A stretch of 17,483 nt of DNA, taken from positions 1 through 17,483 of the forward strand of contig CAYYIJ010000050.1 of NCBI GenBank assembly GCA_964471945.1. Direction: 5' to 3'. The translations under genes and the position numbers were made by a program. The stretch is from JASEHD01 sp964471945 (GTDB lineage Bacteria; Bacteroidota; Ignavibacteria; UBA10030; SZUA-254). Below, one piece after another: positions 1 to 8,641 of this stretch. A model generated the notes under the pieces. That model was not told the origin of the DNA. It worked only from the letters and a program-made list of their open reading frames with translations, and ran no database searches. The number at the start of each line of letters is the position of its first letter. Position 1 is the first letter of the stretch.

Positions 1-1044
1 GCCAATTGCAACTAAGCTTGCATACCTATTTTTTACCATCGATGCGATTTGAACACCGCGTATGAGTAAAAGTGTAAGAAGTAAAAGAATTGCAAAGGCA
101 CCAACGAATCCGAATTCTTCAGCGGGCACGCAGAAAATAAAATCTGTCCATTGTGCCGGTAAAAAATTAAGTTGTGTTTGGGTACCTTGTAGAAAACCTT
201 TTCCAAATAAACCGCCTGAGCCAATCGCTATTTTCGATTGAATAACATTGTAGCCAGCACCAAGTGGATCGGCATCTGGATTCAAAAACGTAATTATACG
301 GTTTTGCTGATGTGGTGCAAGCTTGCCAAAAATAAATTGGACAGAGACACCCACAAGTACAGTCAGAGAAAAAACCATTGCAGAAAAAAGGCGGTTATCT
401 CGATGCAGAAATAGAATAATAAGCGTAAGTATAACAACAACAAAGAACGCTGTTGTTCCAAAAAGAGTTGCTATGGCGGCAGCCACTGGTGCAAGGAGTG
501 TTATCATCAAAAAGTTTGAAGCACCCGCCCAATATAAAACAATGATTAACATACCTAAGAAAATGACCGCCGTTCCAATATCCGGCTGAAATGCGATAAG
601 GACAACCGGTAAAATAACAAAAGCGAATGCTGTTGCTACATGTCGAAACCGGTGAAGATTGATTTGACTTTGTGAAAGGTACGTCGCAAGCACCAGCACC
701 GTTGTAACTTTGACAATTTCAGATGGCTGCAACCCAAATCCACCAATGCCAAACCAGCTTTTAGATCCAGCAACAATTTTCCCTGCAATTAAAACAATAA
801 TCAGAAGCAGTACCGAGATTCCATACAATGGATACGAAAGCAACTGAAGTGTGCGGATCGGAATTAGCATGATGGTGATCATTAGTATAAAACCACCCCC
901 TGCCCAGATAAGCTGTCGATTAAAATAAATCGATGCCCCAACATCGTACGTAGCGCTATAAACCGATGCAATTCCTAAAAGCAAGAGTAATGTTACAGGA
1001 GCTATTGTTTTAAAATCGATATTCTCTTTATACCAAAGCTCCAT
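1..1044 (-). CDS. rodA: RodA, SEDS-family peptidoglycan glycosyltransferase (3' end outside window)
   Basis: Polymerises lipid II into glycan strands in the inner membrane as partner of PBP2 in the Rod elongasome. I translated 348 codons from the ATG at 1044; no stop occurs before the window edge, so the C-terminus is missing. It is strongly hydrophobic with many TM segments. SEDS hallmarks are visible: GFGLQPSEIVK around residue 95, FQPDIGTA, a large loop ending GLFGKGFLQGTQTQLNFLPAQ, and WTDFIF with the conserved essential Asp at residue 301, followed by EEFGFVGA. The ATG overlaps the mrdA stop as TAATG, which implies translational coupling. RodA rather than FtsW is chosen because it directly follows mreBCD-mrdA. 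No anomaly is seen in the visible part. Confidence 0.95.
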   Translation of the reverse strand, partial: MELWYKENIDFKTIAPVTLLLLLGIASVYSATYDVGASIYFNRQLIWAGGGFILMITIMLIPIRTLQLLSYPLYGISVLLLIIVLIAGKIVAGSKSWFGIGGFGLQPSEIVKVTTVLVLATYLSQSQINLHRFRHVATAFAFVILPVVLIAFQPDIGTAVIFLGMLIIVLYWAGASNFLMITLLAPVAAAIATLFGTTAFFVVVILTLIILFLHRDNRLFSAMVFSLTVLVGVSVQFIFGKLAPHQQNRIITFLNPDADPLGAGYNVIQSKIAIGSGGLFGKGFLQGTQTQLNFLPAQWTDFIFCVPAEEFGFVGAFAILLLLTLLLIRGVQIASMVKNRYASLVAIG

Positions 1045-2861
1045 TAATCTTCTGCTTGTTGAGATTGTGAGGTTGTAATAATATCCTGTTGGACGTTGCG
1101 GATAAGTTTCCCGTAGATATATTGCTCGATACATAACCCTGCGATCGGAGCCGCGAAGGCACCACCAAATCCGACATTTTCGATCAGAACACAAATTGCT
1201 ATTTTAGGATTTTCGCGTGGTGCAAATCCAATAAACCATGCATGATCTTTTTTGCCATGAGGATTTTGTGCTGTGCCTGTTTTTCCACAAACAGCTACGC
1301 CTTTAACTTTTGCTGCTTGACCTGTTCCCCCAATGTCGTTTACACAACGAAACATTCCTTCCTGTAAAACATTCCACACCCATGGAGAAATATCGAGCTT
1401 GCGCGTTTCGGTTGGGATTACCTTTATTTGATTATCTTCATTATCTTTAATTCTCAAAACGGCATGGGGAGTATGATAATATCCACCATTGGCAATGGTT
1501 GAGGCATATCCCGCCATCTGAATAGGTGAAACACCGACTTCACCTTGACCGATACCTAAACTTATAAGATAACCTTGAGTCCATTTACCTTTTCCATAAA
1601 CACGGTCGTAATATTCTTCTGATGGAAGTAGCCCCGGATTTTCTTCGAGTATGTCAATACCGGTCAATTGACCGAAACCAAATTCCCTGCCGTATCTCGT
1701 CCAACGGTCAAATCCCGTTTTCAACATTAGTTGATAGAAAAAAACATTGCATGATTTCTGAATCGCTTCTACAACATTTGTCGAGCCATGAATGTGGAGA
1801 TCGCTAAACACTTTATTACCGAACCTGAAAGCCCCAGTACAATTGATTCGCCAGTTCTGGTTGATAACGCCTTCTTCGAGTGCAGCGGCGGCAAGTACCA
1901 TCTTGAATGTCGAGCCCGGGGGATATCGTGTAAGCGTTGCACGGTTAAAAAGCGGTTTGCTCTCATCTGCATTTAGTTCTTTCCACACATCTAACGGCGT
2001 TACAGTTCCGAATGCTGTTAGATCATAATCGGGCTTGCTCACAAGCGCTAACACCCCACCATTGGTTGGATCAAGAGCAACAACAGAGCCGCGCTTATCG
2101 GTGAGAAGTGATTCAGCCAAGGCTTGTAGTTTAGCATCAAGCGAAAGATAAAGATCGCTTCCCTCACGTACAGGGATGTTATTCTTTCCGTCGTTATAGT
2201 CATTTATTATCTGACCAAGTGCATTTACTGTAATAAGATCGAATCCTTTTTCTCCGCGCAGGTATCGCTCATAAGCAGCTTCTAAGCCTGTTGCACCAAT
2301 GTTATCGCCGGGGCGATATTCGTTTCCCATCTCTAATAATTGCTGATCTGAAATTTCTTTTGTGTATCCGTAAAGATGCGTAGCTTTCGATTTTGAGGAA
2401 TAGAATCGTTTCGACTCAACCTGATAATCAACCCCGGGTAATTGATCCCTGTTCTCTTCAAGAAGAGAAATGGTTTTAAAATCGATATCGCGTTTTACTT
2501 TAGTTGGGGCAAAACGGTTATATCTAATTCCTTTCTCGAATTTTTCTTTAATAATTTGGGTATCGACTCGTAAAATATTTGAAAGCAGTGTAATGCTACT
2601 CATTCCGAATTCAGCAGGTGTAATCGTAACACTATATGCTGGACCGTTGTCCACGATAAGCGTACCGTTGAGATCAAACATAAGCCCACGAATCGGAGTT
2701 CGGGCAATCTGACGGATACTATTTTCCTCAGATTTTTTCCCATAGACATCCGCGTATAATAATTGAAGTTGAATTAGACGCGCCAGAAAAACGAAGAAAA
2801 CAATTCCTACCACGGTAAAGAAAACGAGCTTCCGAATTGAAGATTCTGCGAACTCTGCCAT
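1044..2861 (-). CDS. mrdA: Penicillin-binding protein 2 (peptidoglycan DD-transpeptidase)
   Basis: Cross-links new peptidoglycan on the periplasmic side during cell elongation, working with RodA. One N-terminal TM (LVFFTVVGIVFFVFLARLI) is followed by a PBP dimerisation domain (GLMFDLNG, TGLEAAYE) and the transpeptidase domain. All three catalytic motifs are intact: STFK (nucleophile Ser at 327 of the long reading), SCN at 380-382 and KTG at 537-539. The longest reading starts at a TTG at 2891, lies 29 nt inside mreD and adds ten residues. I prefer the ATG at 2861 (605 aa), which lies one base after the mreD stop and fits the other tight junctions here. Neither start has a clear Shine-Dalgarno. 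Length is normal for PBP2. The stop overlaps the rodA start by one base. Confidence 0.95.
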   Translation of the reverse strand: MAEFAESSIRKLVFFTVVGIVFFVFLARLIQLQLLYADVYGKKSEENSIRQIARTPIRGLMFDLNGTLIVDNGPAYSVTITPAEFGMSSITLLSNILRVDTQIIKEKFEKGIRYNRFAPTKVKRDIDFKTISLLEENRDQLPGVDYQVESKRFYSSKSKATHLYGYTKEISDQQLLEMGNEYRPGDNIGATGLEAAYERYLRGEKGFDLITVNALGQIINDYNDGKNNIPVREGSDLYLSLDAKLQALAESLLTDKRGSVVALDPTNGGVLALVSKPDYDLTAFGTVTPLDVWKELNADESKPLFNRATLTRYPPGSTFKMVLAAAALEEGVINQNWRINCTGAFRFGNKVFSDLHIHGSTNVVEAIQKSCNVFFYQLMLKTGFDRWTRYGREFGFGQLTGIDILEENPGLLPSEEYYDRVYGKGKWTQGYLISLGIGQGEVGVSPIQMAGYASTIANGGYYHTPHAVLRIKDNEDNQIKVIPTETRKLDISPWVWNVLQEGMFRCVNDIGGTGQAAKVKGVAVCGKTGTAQNPHGKKDHAWFIGFAPRENPKIAICVLIENVGFGGAFAAPIAGLCIEQYIYGKLIRNVQQDIITTSQSQQAED

Positions 2862-2862
2862 A

Positions 2863-3345
2863 CTACTTGGTGTACTTTCGTGCAAATGCAAACATGGGGA
2901 TAAGTGTTAAAGCCGATGTGTAAAATGTAGTAGCTAAACCGATATTGAAGAAAGCTTTCCAGACATTGATATCGCTACCGCGTGTAAATGTGATAAAATA
3001 AATTGTATTGTGGATTAAAGAAACCGTGAGGACGATCAAGATAAACCGATAACTGCTGAGGGTTGACTGACCTTTATTTTCTTCATAAAAATACCCGGCT
3101 GTAAATCCAGCAACCGTTTTAGTTAATGCCGATAGCCCGATAAAATTACCCATGATAAGATCAAACATCAAGCCCGCCATAAATCCCCATATTGTTGCAT
3201 ATAGCTGCCCGTGCTTCAGTGAGACATACACAATCCAGATTATTAAAATATCGGGTGTTATACCGTTAATTGAAAAAAGCTGAAATACCTGAGTCTGTAA
3301 TATTACTAAGATATAAACAAATATTAAATATCTAAAATGACGCAT
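2863..3345 (-). CDS. mreD: MreD, rod-shape membrane protein
   Basis: Small polytopic inner-membrane subunit of the elongasome; bridges MreC with PBP2/RodA. The 160-aa product has about five hydrophobic segments: residues 5-25, about 30-42, 50-75, 100-120 and 130-155. The loop pattern GFMAGLMFDLIMGNFIGLSAL is the typical MreD stretch, with a conserved Asp inside a hydrophobic segment. Length matches the family. MreD is poorly conserved in sequence, so the name rests on this motif and on its position between mreC and mrdA. The ATG overlaps the mreC stop (TAATG), so it is probably translated by re-initiation. Confidence 0.9.
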   Translation of the reverse strand: MRHFRYLIFVYILVILQTQVFQLFSINGITPDILIIWIVYVSLKHGQLYATIWGFMAGLMFDLIMGNFIGLSALTKTVAGFTAGYFYEENKGQSTLSSYRFILIVLTVSLIHNTIYFITFTRGSDINVWKAFFNIGLATTFYTSALTLIPMFAFARKYTK

Positions 3346-4181
3346 TATTTCTTTGGATTAGAAACTTTTTTTTCAAGTTCGATCCGTTCTGGATCAATAG
3401 TCGTGATGACAACAAACACCTGTTCAAGGGATGGAAAATTGACGCTGGGTGCAACGCTAATATCTTTAAAAAGACTCCCCTGAAGCTCACCAATCTTTGT
3501 GACAAAACCGATTTTAATATCGGGTGGAAATATACTGCTGTATTCTGAAGTTGTTACAATGTCACCTTCTTTAACATCTTGAGTTTTTGTAACGTTTTTA
3601 AACTGCACTGATTCACCACCGTTCCACGAAATAATCCCGTCTATACGGCTTCGCTGAACTTTAGCACTTGCTCTGAAATCTTTATTTAATATCAATTGAC
3701 ATATAGAATAATGATTGCTTGTCGCAATTATTTTACCAACCAATCCTGTTTCAGAAATAACGGGCATGTTGACTTTGATGCCGTCACTTTCACCAACATT
3801 AATAGTGATTGTATTTCGTAAGAGGTGTAAACTTTTTCCAATGATGTCGCAGGCAACAAGATTGAATTCGCTCCGCTCCTTCATATTGAGCATTGCCCGC
3901 AAACGAATATTCTCAAGTCGTGCTTGCCTTAGACGATTAACTTCATCCGAAAGATTTACATTCAATTGGCGGAGAATTTCGTTATCACGCTTTATATCGA
4001 ACATGTTCGGAACTATAGAGATTGTATTCTGAAATATTCCGACAAATGCTACCGTGTATGAACGTATAGCTTTTATTTGGGTGTTGTCGTTAGAACCAAG
4101 CAAAATAAATGAGACGATGACCAAAAGTACCAGAACAAAGTACTCCTTAAACGATAACAAGATATGAATTAGTCTTTGCAT
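3345..4181 (-). CDS. mreC: MreC, rod-shape periplasmic scaffold
   Basis: Bitopic protein that links cytoplasmic MreB to periplasmic PBP2 and activates it. The 278-aa product has one N-terminal TM (residues about 13-29), a coiled coil rich in Asn/Arg/Leu (about 63-100, NEILRQLNVNLSDEVNRLR), then the beta-rich MreC core. The core shows VACDIIGKS, ITINVGESDGIKVNMPVI, GLVGKIIATS and GDIVTTSEYSSIFPPDIKIGFV, all classical for the family. The C-terminus is short and charged (KKVSNPKK). Start is the ATG at 4181. A 71-nt gap separates it from mreB, the longest spacer within this operon. Confidence 0.94.
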   Translation of the reverse strand: MQRLIHILLSFKEYFVLVLLVIVSFILLGSNDNTQIKAIRSYTVAFVGIFQNTISIVPNMFDIKRDNEILRQLNVNLSDEVNRLRQARLENIRLRAMLNMKERSEFNLVACDIIGKSLHLLRNTITINVGESDGIKVNMPVISETGLVGKIIATSNHYSICQLILNKDFRASAKVQRSRIDGIISWNGGESVQFKNVTKTQDVKEGDIVTTSEYSSIFPPDIKIGFVTKIGELQGSLFKDISVAPSVNFPSLEQVFVVITTIDPERIELEKKVSNPKK

Positions 4182-4252
4182 CTTAAGCGTTGACGGTATA
4201 GCGCAGAACAGAGAGACCGCATACTCTTAGTTCTCTGCACCTTGCATCCGGC
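4182..4252 (-). other. mreB-mreC spacer with imperfect hairpin
   Basis: A 71-nt spacer. On the plus strand, GCAGA at 4203-4207 can pair with TCTGC at 4234-4238, and interrupted pairing continues inward (AC / GT and GAGAG / CTCTT, with bulges). There is no T-run, so it is not a classical intrinsic terminator. It could be an RNA-stability or processing element giving MreB more protein than MreCD. The pairing was judged by eye and may be chance. Confidence 0.3.
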
Positions 4253-5278
4253 TCAGTATCTCCTACTCTTTACCAACACTTTGTTATAATGATTCAGATG
4301 TTCTAACACTTTTCCAGTACCGCGCACTACTGCTGTAAGCGGGTCTTCTGCCACGTGGACAGGAAGGATCGTGTCTAATTTAATACGTTCATCAAGTCCT
4401 TTTAATAAAGCGCCGCCGCCCGATAGCATAATACCTCGATCTAAAATATCGGCAGAAAGCTCCGGTGGTGTTCGTTCCAGCGTAAGTCTGATCGCATCAA
4501 CAATTTGTTGAACAGACTCGTGTAAACATTCGCGAATTTCGACTGAACTTGCCTCTGTAGTTTTCGGGATACCATTGACCAAATCGCGTCCTTTCACCGA
4601 AATCGTGATTTCTTCTTTGAGCGGCATAGCTGAGCCAACTTGGCACTTAATTGCCTCGGCAGTTCGTTCCCCGATTAGGATGTTGTGATTTTTCTTGAAG
4701 AATTGGATGATGGCGTTGTTCATTTCATCACCGGCAATGCGAATTGATTCTTCATTCACTATTCCTGAAAGAGCTATGACGGCAATTTCAGTCGTTCCAC
4801 CTCCGATATCGACTATCATATTACCGGCAGGTGCATCAACATCTAAACCGATACCAATAGCTGCTGCCATCGGTTCAGCAATAAGGTGTACTTCTTTCGC
4901 ACCGGCATGTTCAGCCGCATCGCGCACTGCACGCTTCTCGACTTCTGTTACACCACTTGGGATACATACAACTATCCTTCGGCTCGGCAGCCAATTCGAG
5001 TGAACTTTCTTGATAAATTCACGCAGCATTCCCTCTGCGATTTCAAAATCTGCAATGACACCGTCTCTCATCGGTCGAATTGTTCGAATGTCGCGATGTG
5101 TTCTGCCGAGCATCTCGCGAGCTTCATTTCCAATTGCTACAATACGTTTTGTATTGCGATCAAATGCAACTATCGATGGCTCGTTTAGTACAACACCTTT
5201 GCCTTTCATGTGGATAAGAGTATTGGCAGTGCCAAGGTCAATTGCTAAATCTGCTGAGAAAAAAGATAAGAGTCCCAT
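4253..5278 (-). CDS. mreB: MreB, bacterial actin
   Basis: ATP-binding actin homologue that forms membrane-bound filaments and orients the elongasome. The 341-aa length is typical. Phosphate-1 loop AIDLGTANT is at residues 12-20, phosphate-2 loop IVDIGGGTTE at 155-164, and adenosine motif GIMLSGGGALL at 282-292. The connecting segment GVTEVEKRAVRDAAEHAGAKEVHLIAEPMAAAIG is classical MreB. The extreme N-terminus MGLLSFFS is hydrophobic, consistent with membrane insertion. Start is the ATG at 5278 with an AT-rich upstream and no evident Shine-Dalgarno. It lies 39 nt downstream of purH on the same strand. Confidence 0.97.
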   Translation of the reverse strand: MGLLSFFSADLAIDLGTANTLIHMKGKGVVLNEPSIVAFDRNTKRIVAIGNEAREMLGRTHRDIRTIRPMRDGVIADFEIAEGMLREFIKKVHSNWLPSRRIVVCIPSGVTEVEKRAVRDAAEHAGAKEVHLIAEPMAAAIGIGLDVDAPAGNMIVDIGGGTTEIAVIALSGIVNEESIRIAGDEMNNAIIQFFKKNHNILIGERTAEAIKCQVGSAMPLKEEITISVKGRDLVNGIPKTTEASSVEIRECLHESVQQIVDAIRLTLERTPPELSADILDRGIMLSGGGALLKGLDERIKLDTILPVHVAEDPLTAVVRGTGKVLEHLNHYNKVLVKSRRY

Positions 5279-5317
5279 GGTTATATTAATAAATAAATGA
5301 GTAACTGTTAAAATAAT

Positions 5318-6874
5318 TCAATGTTTAAAATGCCTTATTCCAGTAAGCATCATCGCAATGTTATTATCGTCTGCTGCCTTGATAACTTCACTATCACGAA
5401 CGGAACCGCCTGGCTGAATCACCGCTGTGGCGCCGGCTTTAACAGCTTCAAGCAGTCCATCTGCAAACGGGAAGAATGCATCGGATGCGACCGCAGTTCC
5501 ATGCAAATCAAGCCCGGCTTCTTTCGCTTTCATCACTGCGATACGCGACGAATCGAAGCGCGACATTTGCCCGGCACCAACTCCCATTGTACGGTCACTA
5601 AGTGCATAAACGATTGCATTTGATTTGACATGCTTTGCAACTTTCCAGCCGAAAATCATGGCGGAACGTTCTTCATCTGTCGGATGTCGTTTTGTTACAA
5701 CTTTCAACTGATCTGAATTCACCAGCACATCATCCGGCGTCTGTATAAGCAGTCCGCCAGAAATATGTTTAATGATAAGCCCCTTATCTTCGCTTGGCGG
5801 TTTAATTTGCCTGATCAATCGTCTGTCTTTTTTCTTCTTAAGAAATTCTAAAACACCATCAGAATAATCGGGCGCAATGATTACTTCAGTAAAAATCTTG
5901 TCAATAAGTCGTGCCGACTCCATATCTAAAATTTTATTAACCGCAACTATTCCGCCAAATGCCGACTTTGTATCGGTAGCAAATGCTTTCCCGTACGCCT
6001 CGGCTAAATTCTTTCCCGAGCCAACACCGCACGGATTCGTATGTTTAATGGTGACCACGGTGGGTTCATGAAATTCTGCAACTAACTCACTTGCCGCTTG
6101 AATATCTACAATGTTATTATATGATAACTCCTTGCCGTGAAGCTTTTCGAAATATTTTGAAAACTCTCCATATAAACTGGCTTTTTGATGCGGGTTCTCG
6201 CCGTACCGAAGATCTTCGACTTTTGGAAGCATTATCGAAAATATTCCTGTTAGAGATTGTTTGGAAATATCGGTATCAACTTTCGAGAGATAGTTCGAAA
6301 TTGCTGAATCGTACCGAGCAGTGTGAAGAAAAACTTCTCTCGCTAAGCGATATCGGGTTTCTTCCGATATCGCACCGTCATTGGCTTCCATCTCTGATAT
6401 TATGTTTTGGTATTGAGTTGGGTTCGATACCACAATTTTAAATTTGTAATTCTTCGCTGCCGCCCTCAACATCGAGGGACCACCGATATCGATCTGTTCT
6501 ATTGCTTCATCGAGTGCGACATTTTCTTTTTCGATTGTCTTTTCAAATGGATAAAGATTCACTACAACTAGGTCGATGGGAGTGATATTTAAATCCTTCA
6601 ACTGTTTTTGATGTTGAGGATTATCAGATACAGCAAGCAGTCCAGCATGGATTATTGGGTGAAGTGTTTTTACGCGTCCATCAAGAATTTCAGGAAATGC
6701 CGTAACATCTGAAATTGATCTGGCTTCTATTTGAGCATCTCGAAGTGTCTTCAAGGTTCCGCCTGTTGAAATTATCTTGACACCTAAACGCTGGAGATGT
6801 TTGGCAAATTCAACGATTCCAGTTTTATCTGATACGCTTATTAATGCTCTTTTAATAATGATTGGATTTTTCAT
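5318..6874 (-). CDS. purH: Bifunctional AICAR transformylase / IMP cyclohydrolase
   Basis: Catalyses the last two steps of de novo purine synthesis: AICAR plus 10-formyl-THF gives FAICAR, which is then cyclised to IMP. The 518-aa product has an N-terminal MGS-like cyclohydrolase domain (about 1-195: LISVSDKTG, STGGT, DGRVKTLHP at 65-73, NLYPFEKT). The transformylase domain carries LRYGENPHQ at 222-230, the catalytic Lys-His in KHTNPCG at 277-283, SAFGGIVAVN and the C-terminal MMLTGIRHFKH. All are intact. The ATG follows the purN stop with no intervening base (TAAATG), so translation is likely coupled. It lies directly upstream of mreB. Confidence 0.97.
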   Translation of the reverse strand: MKNPIIIKRALISVSDKTGIVEFAKHLQRLGVKIISTGGTLKTLRDAQIEARSISDVTAFPEILDGRVKTLHPIIHAGLLAVSDNPQHQKQLKDLNITPIDLVVVNLYPFEKTIEKENVALDEAIEQIDIGGPSMLRAAAKNYKFKIVVSNPTQYQNIISEMEANDGAISEETRYRLAREVFLHTARYDSAISNYLSKVDTDISKQSLTGIFSIMLPKVEDLRYGENPHQKASLYGEFSKYFEKLHGKELSYNNIVDIQAASELVAEFHEPTVVTIKHTNPCGVGSGKNLAEAYGKAFATDTKSAFGGIVAVNKILDMESARLIDKIFTEVIIAPDYSDGVLEFLKKKKDRRLIRQIKPPSEDKGLIIKHISGGLLIQTPDDVLVNSDQLKVVTKRHPTDEERSAMIFGWKVAKHVKSNAIVYALSDRTMGVGAGQMSRFDSSRIAVMKAKEAGLDLHGTAVASDAFFPFADGLLEAVKAGATAVIQPGGSVRDSEVIKAADDNNIAMMLTGIRHFKH

Positions 6875-7507
6875 TTAATTTGAAATCGAAACCTTCTGTC
6901 CATTAACTTTTATTTTTCCTTCCGCAAACAATCGGATTGCTTCGGGGTAAATTTCATGTTCGATTTGCAATACCCGTGCAGCTAGTGTTTCAGGTGTATC
7001 ATTTGCTTCAACAGGCACAGTCTTTTGCAATACAATCGGTCCGTGATCATATTCTTCATCAACAATATGAACACTCGCACCAGAAATCTTTTCTTTATTA
7101 GCGATAACCGTTTCGTGCACATGGATGCCGTACATTCCACTACCGCCATATTTTGGCAGCAATGCTGGATGAATATTGACGATGCGATTTTTAAAGGCTT
7201 GTATAATAACCGGATCAATCCTTTTCATATACCCGGTGAGTAAAATAAAATTAATTTTATGATCGTTTAAAATTCCTAAAAGTGTTTTATTTAATTTTTC
7301 ATCCGAATCGAATTGCTTACGACTAATATGAAGTGCTGGGATATTATTTTCTTGAGCAATTGTCAGCGCCCCCGCATCTGAATTATTGCTGATTACAAGA
7401 GCGATACGTGAATTCCTGATCGTTCCTGAATATATAGCGTCGAGAATCGCTTTGAAGTTCGATCCTTTTCCCGAAGCAAAAATTGCAATGTTTAATTTAT
7501 CAGGCAA
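6875..7507 (-). CDS. purN: Phosphoribosylglycinamide formyltransferase (TTG start)
   Basis: Transfers formyl from 10-formyl-THF to GAR, the third step of purine synthesis. The 210-aa product has the nucleotide-binding loop FASGKGSN near residue 12, catalytic Asn and His in NIHPALLP (N111, H113) and catalytic Asp in EEYDHGP (D154). MYGIHVHETV is the form I associate with the Bacteroidota/Chlorobi branch. The start codon is TTG: an in-frame TAG lies immediately before it and no ATG occurs in the N-terminal region before the conserved core. A weak AAAGAA lies upstream. The weak start may limit expression. It abuts purH. Confidence 0.95.
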   Translation of the reverse strand: MPDKLNIAIFASGKGSNFKAILDAIYSGTIRNSRIALVISNNSDAGALTIAQENNIPALHISRKQFDSDEKLNKTLLGILNDHKINFILLTGYMKRIDPVIIQAFKNRIVNIHPALLPKYGGSGMYGIHVHETVIANKEKISGASVHIVDEEYDHGPIVLQKTVPVEANDTPETLAARVLQIEHEIYPEAIRLFAEGKIKVNGQKVSISN

Positions 7508-7587
7508 CTATTCTTTATGAAAATTTCATTAAAATTTACACATTATTTGAAGAATAATCAAAAATTAGGGATATGTCGAATTGACAA
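7508..7587 (-). other. AT-rich spacer upstream of purN
   Basis: An 80-nt gap between the LD-carboxypeptidase stop and the purN TTG. It contains a loose inverted repeat (TATTCTT near 7509 and AAGAATA near 7551) and is otherwise AT-rich. It may hold the promoter for the purN-to-rodA run, or simply be a spacer within a longer transcript. No convincing promoter hexamers or purine riboswitch core were seen. Confidence 0.3.
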
Positions 7588-8544
7588 CTAACAAAAGCTT
7601 GACTCTAAAAACTCAAGTTGATTTTTTTTACCATCTAATTTTACATATACACCCATTGGAAATGGAATAGAATTTTTCAGATGACCATAACGAATGTCTG
7701 ATAAGACTGAAAACATGAAGGTTGAAAAAGTCTCTTGGAAAATCTTTTTGATCGTCAACGAAGGTTTCCCTTTTTCAGGGCGGCACCTACTGAAGTCTCC
7801 TAACACGATACCGTTCATTTTCATGAACACGTCGGCAAGTTTCAATTGCATTAACATTCGGTCTATACGATATGGTCGTTCATCAATATCTTCCAAGATG
7901 AAAATTGTATTATCTGTGTTGGGGAAATATTGAGTACCAACAAGTGAAGAGATGATTGATAGGTTTCCACCAATTAACTTACCTGTTGCTGTTCTTCTTT
8001 TTGCAACAGGTATCTTTGCTTTTCCAGCGATTGAGTTAGGTTTATCTTTAGATGTGAGCATCTTCCAAAATCGTTCTTCCGTTGTGTTTTCTAAACCTTC
8101 TGCCATCTCAACGGCAACCATCGGTCCGGAAAATGTAACAAGTCCGCATTTTGCAAAAAGGGCAAGCTGGATAGCAGTGATGTCGCTGTAACCAACAAAA
8201 ATTTTGGGATTATTTTTAATAAGATTATAGTCAAGTAACGGAAGAATCCTGTGAGACCCATAGCCACCTCTGACGGAAAAGATTGCCATTACATTAGGAT
8301 TTGCAAAAAGAGAATTCAAATCAGCCGCGCGCTGTTTGTCAGTGCCAGCAAGATATCCGTTTTTTCGGAGAACATTTTTGCCAAGTTCAATGCGGAATCC
8401 AAGCTGTTCCAGATATATGATTCCTCGGTTGAGGTTAGCATCAGATGCCGGCGGACTCGCCGGAGCGCAGATGCCTATTATATCACCGCGGCGCAATTGG
8501 TTTGGTTTGATAATTTGCATATCTGAAAATTTCCGAAAATTCAT
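7588..8544 (-). CDS. LD-carboxypeptidase (peptidase family S66)
   Basis: Serine peptidase that releases the terminal D-Ala from murein tetrapeptide during peptidoglycan recycling, probably in the cytoplasm since no signal peptide is seen. The 318-aa length is normal. The N-terminal GDIIGICAPASPP and VRGGYGSHRILPLLDY segments are typical. The Ser-Glu-His triad can be placed: Ser120 in the nucleophile elbow GYSD, Glu218 in FILEDIDERPYRIDR, and His288 in RYGHLKNSIPFPMG. The spacing matches the family pattern. An internal ATG at 8520 (MQIIKPNQ) is an equally plausible start; neither has a good Shine-Dalgarno. It lies 80 nt upstream of purN on the same strand and diverges from the SPFH gene. Confidence 0.92.
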   Translation of the reverse strand: MNFRKFSDMQIIKPNQLRRGDIIGICAPASPPASDANLNRGIIYLEQLGFRIELGKNVLRKNGYLAGTDKQRAADLNSLFANPNVMAIFSVRGGYGSHRILPLLDYNLIKNNPKIFVGYSDITAIQLALFAKCGLVTFSGPMVAVEMAEGLENTTEERFWKMLTSKDKPNSIAGKAKIPVAKRRTATGKLIGGNLSIISSLVGTQYFPNTDNTIFILEDIDERPYRIDRMLMQLKLADVFMKMNGIVLGDFSRCRPEKGKPSLTIKKIFQETFSTFMFSVLSDIRYGHLKNSIPFPMGVYVKLDGKKNQLEFLESSFC

Positions 8545-8641
8545 TTAAAATATCAACAAGTAAATAATAAATTGCAAATGCGTTAGAACTTTCTTAATTT
8601 GCATAAGCTAACTAATCAACACACAAAAAAAGGAGTTAATT
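8545..8641. promoter_or_regulatory. Divergent intergenic region with strong RBS for the SPFH gene
   Basis: This 97-nt AT-rich region separates divergent genes, so it must serve promoters for both strands. The plus gene has a strong Shine-Dalgarno, AAAGGAG ending at 8635, with six bases before the ATG at 8642. Promoter boxes could not be assigned with confidence. Confidence 0.5.

Noticed and set aside
323..589. 88-codon plus-strand ORF, and similar long plus-strand ORFs within minus-strand genes
   Set aside because: These are antisense shadows of rodA, mrdA, mreB, purH and the M14 genes, with no RBS and atypical composition.
2862..2891. TTG start of mrdA 30 nt upstream inside mreD
   Set aside because: It has no Shine-Dalgarno and overlaps mreD by 29 nt; the ATG at 2861 directly after the mreD stop fits the operon's tight junctions.
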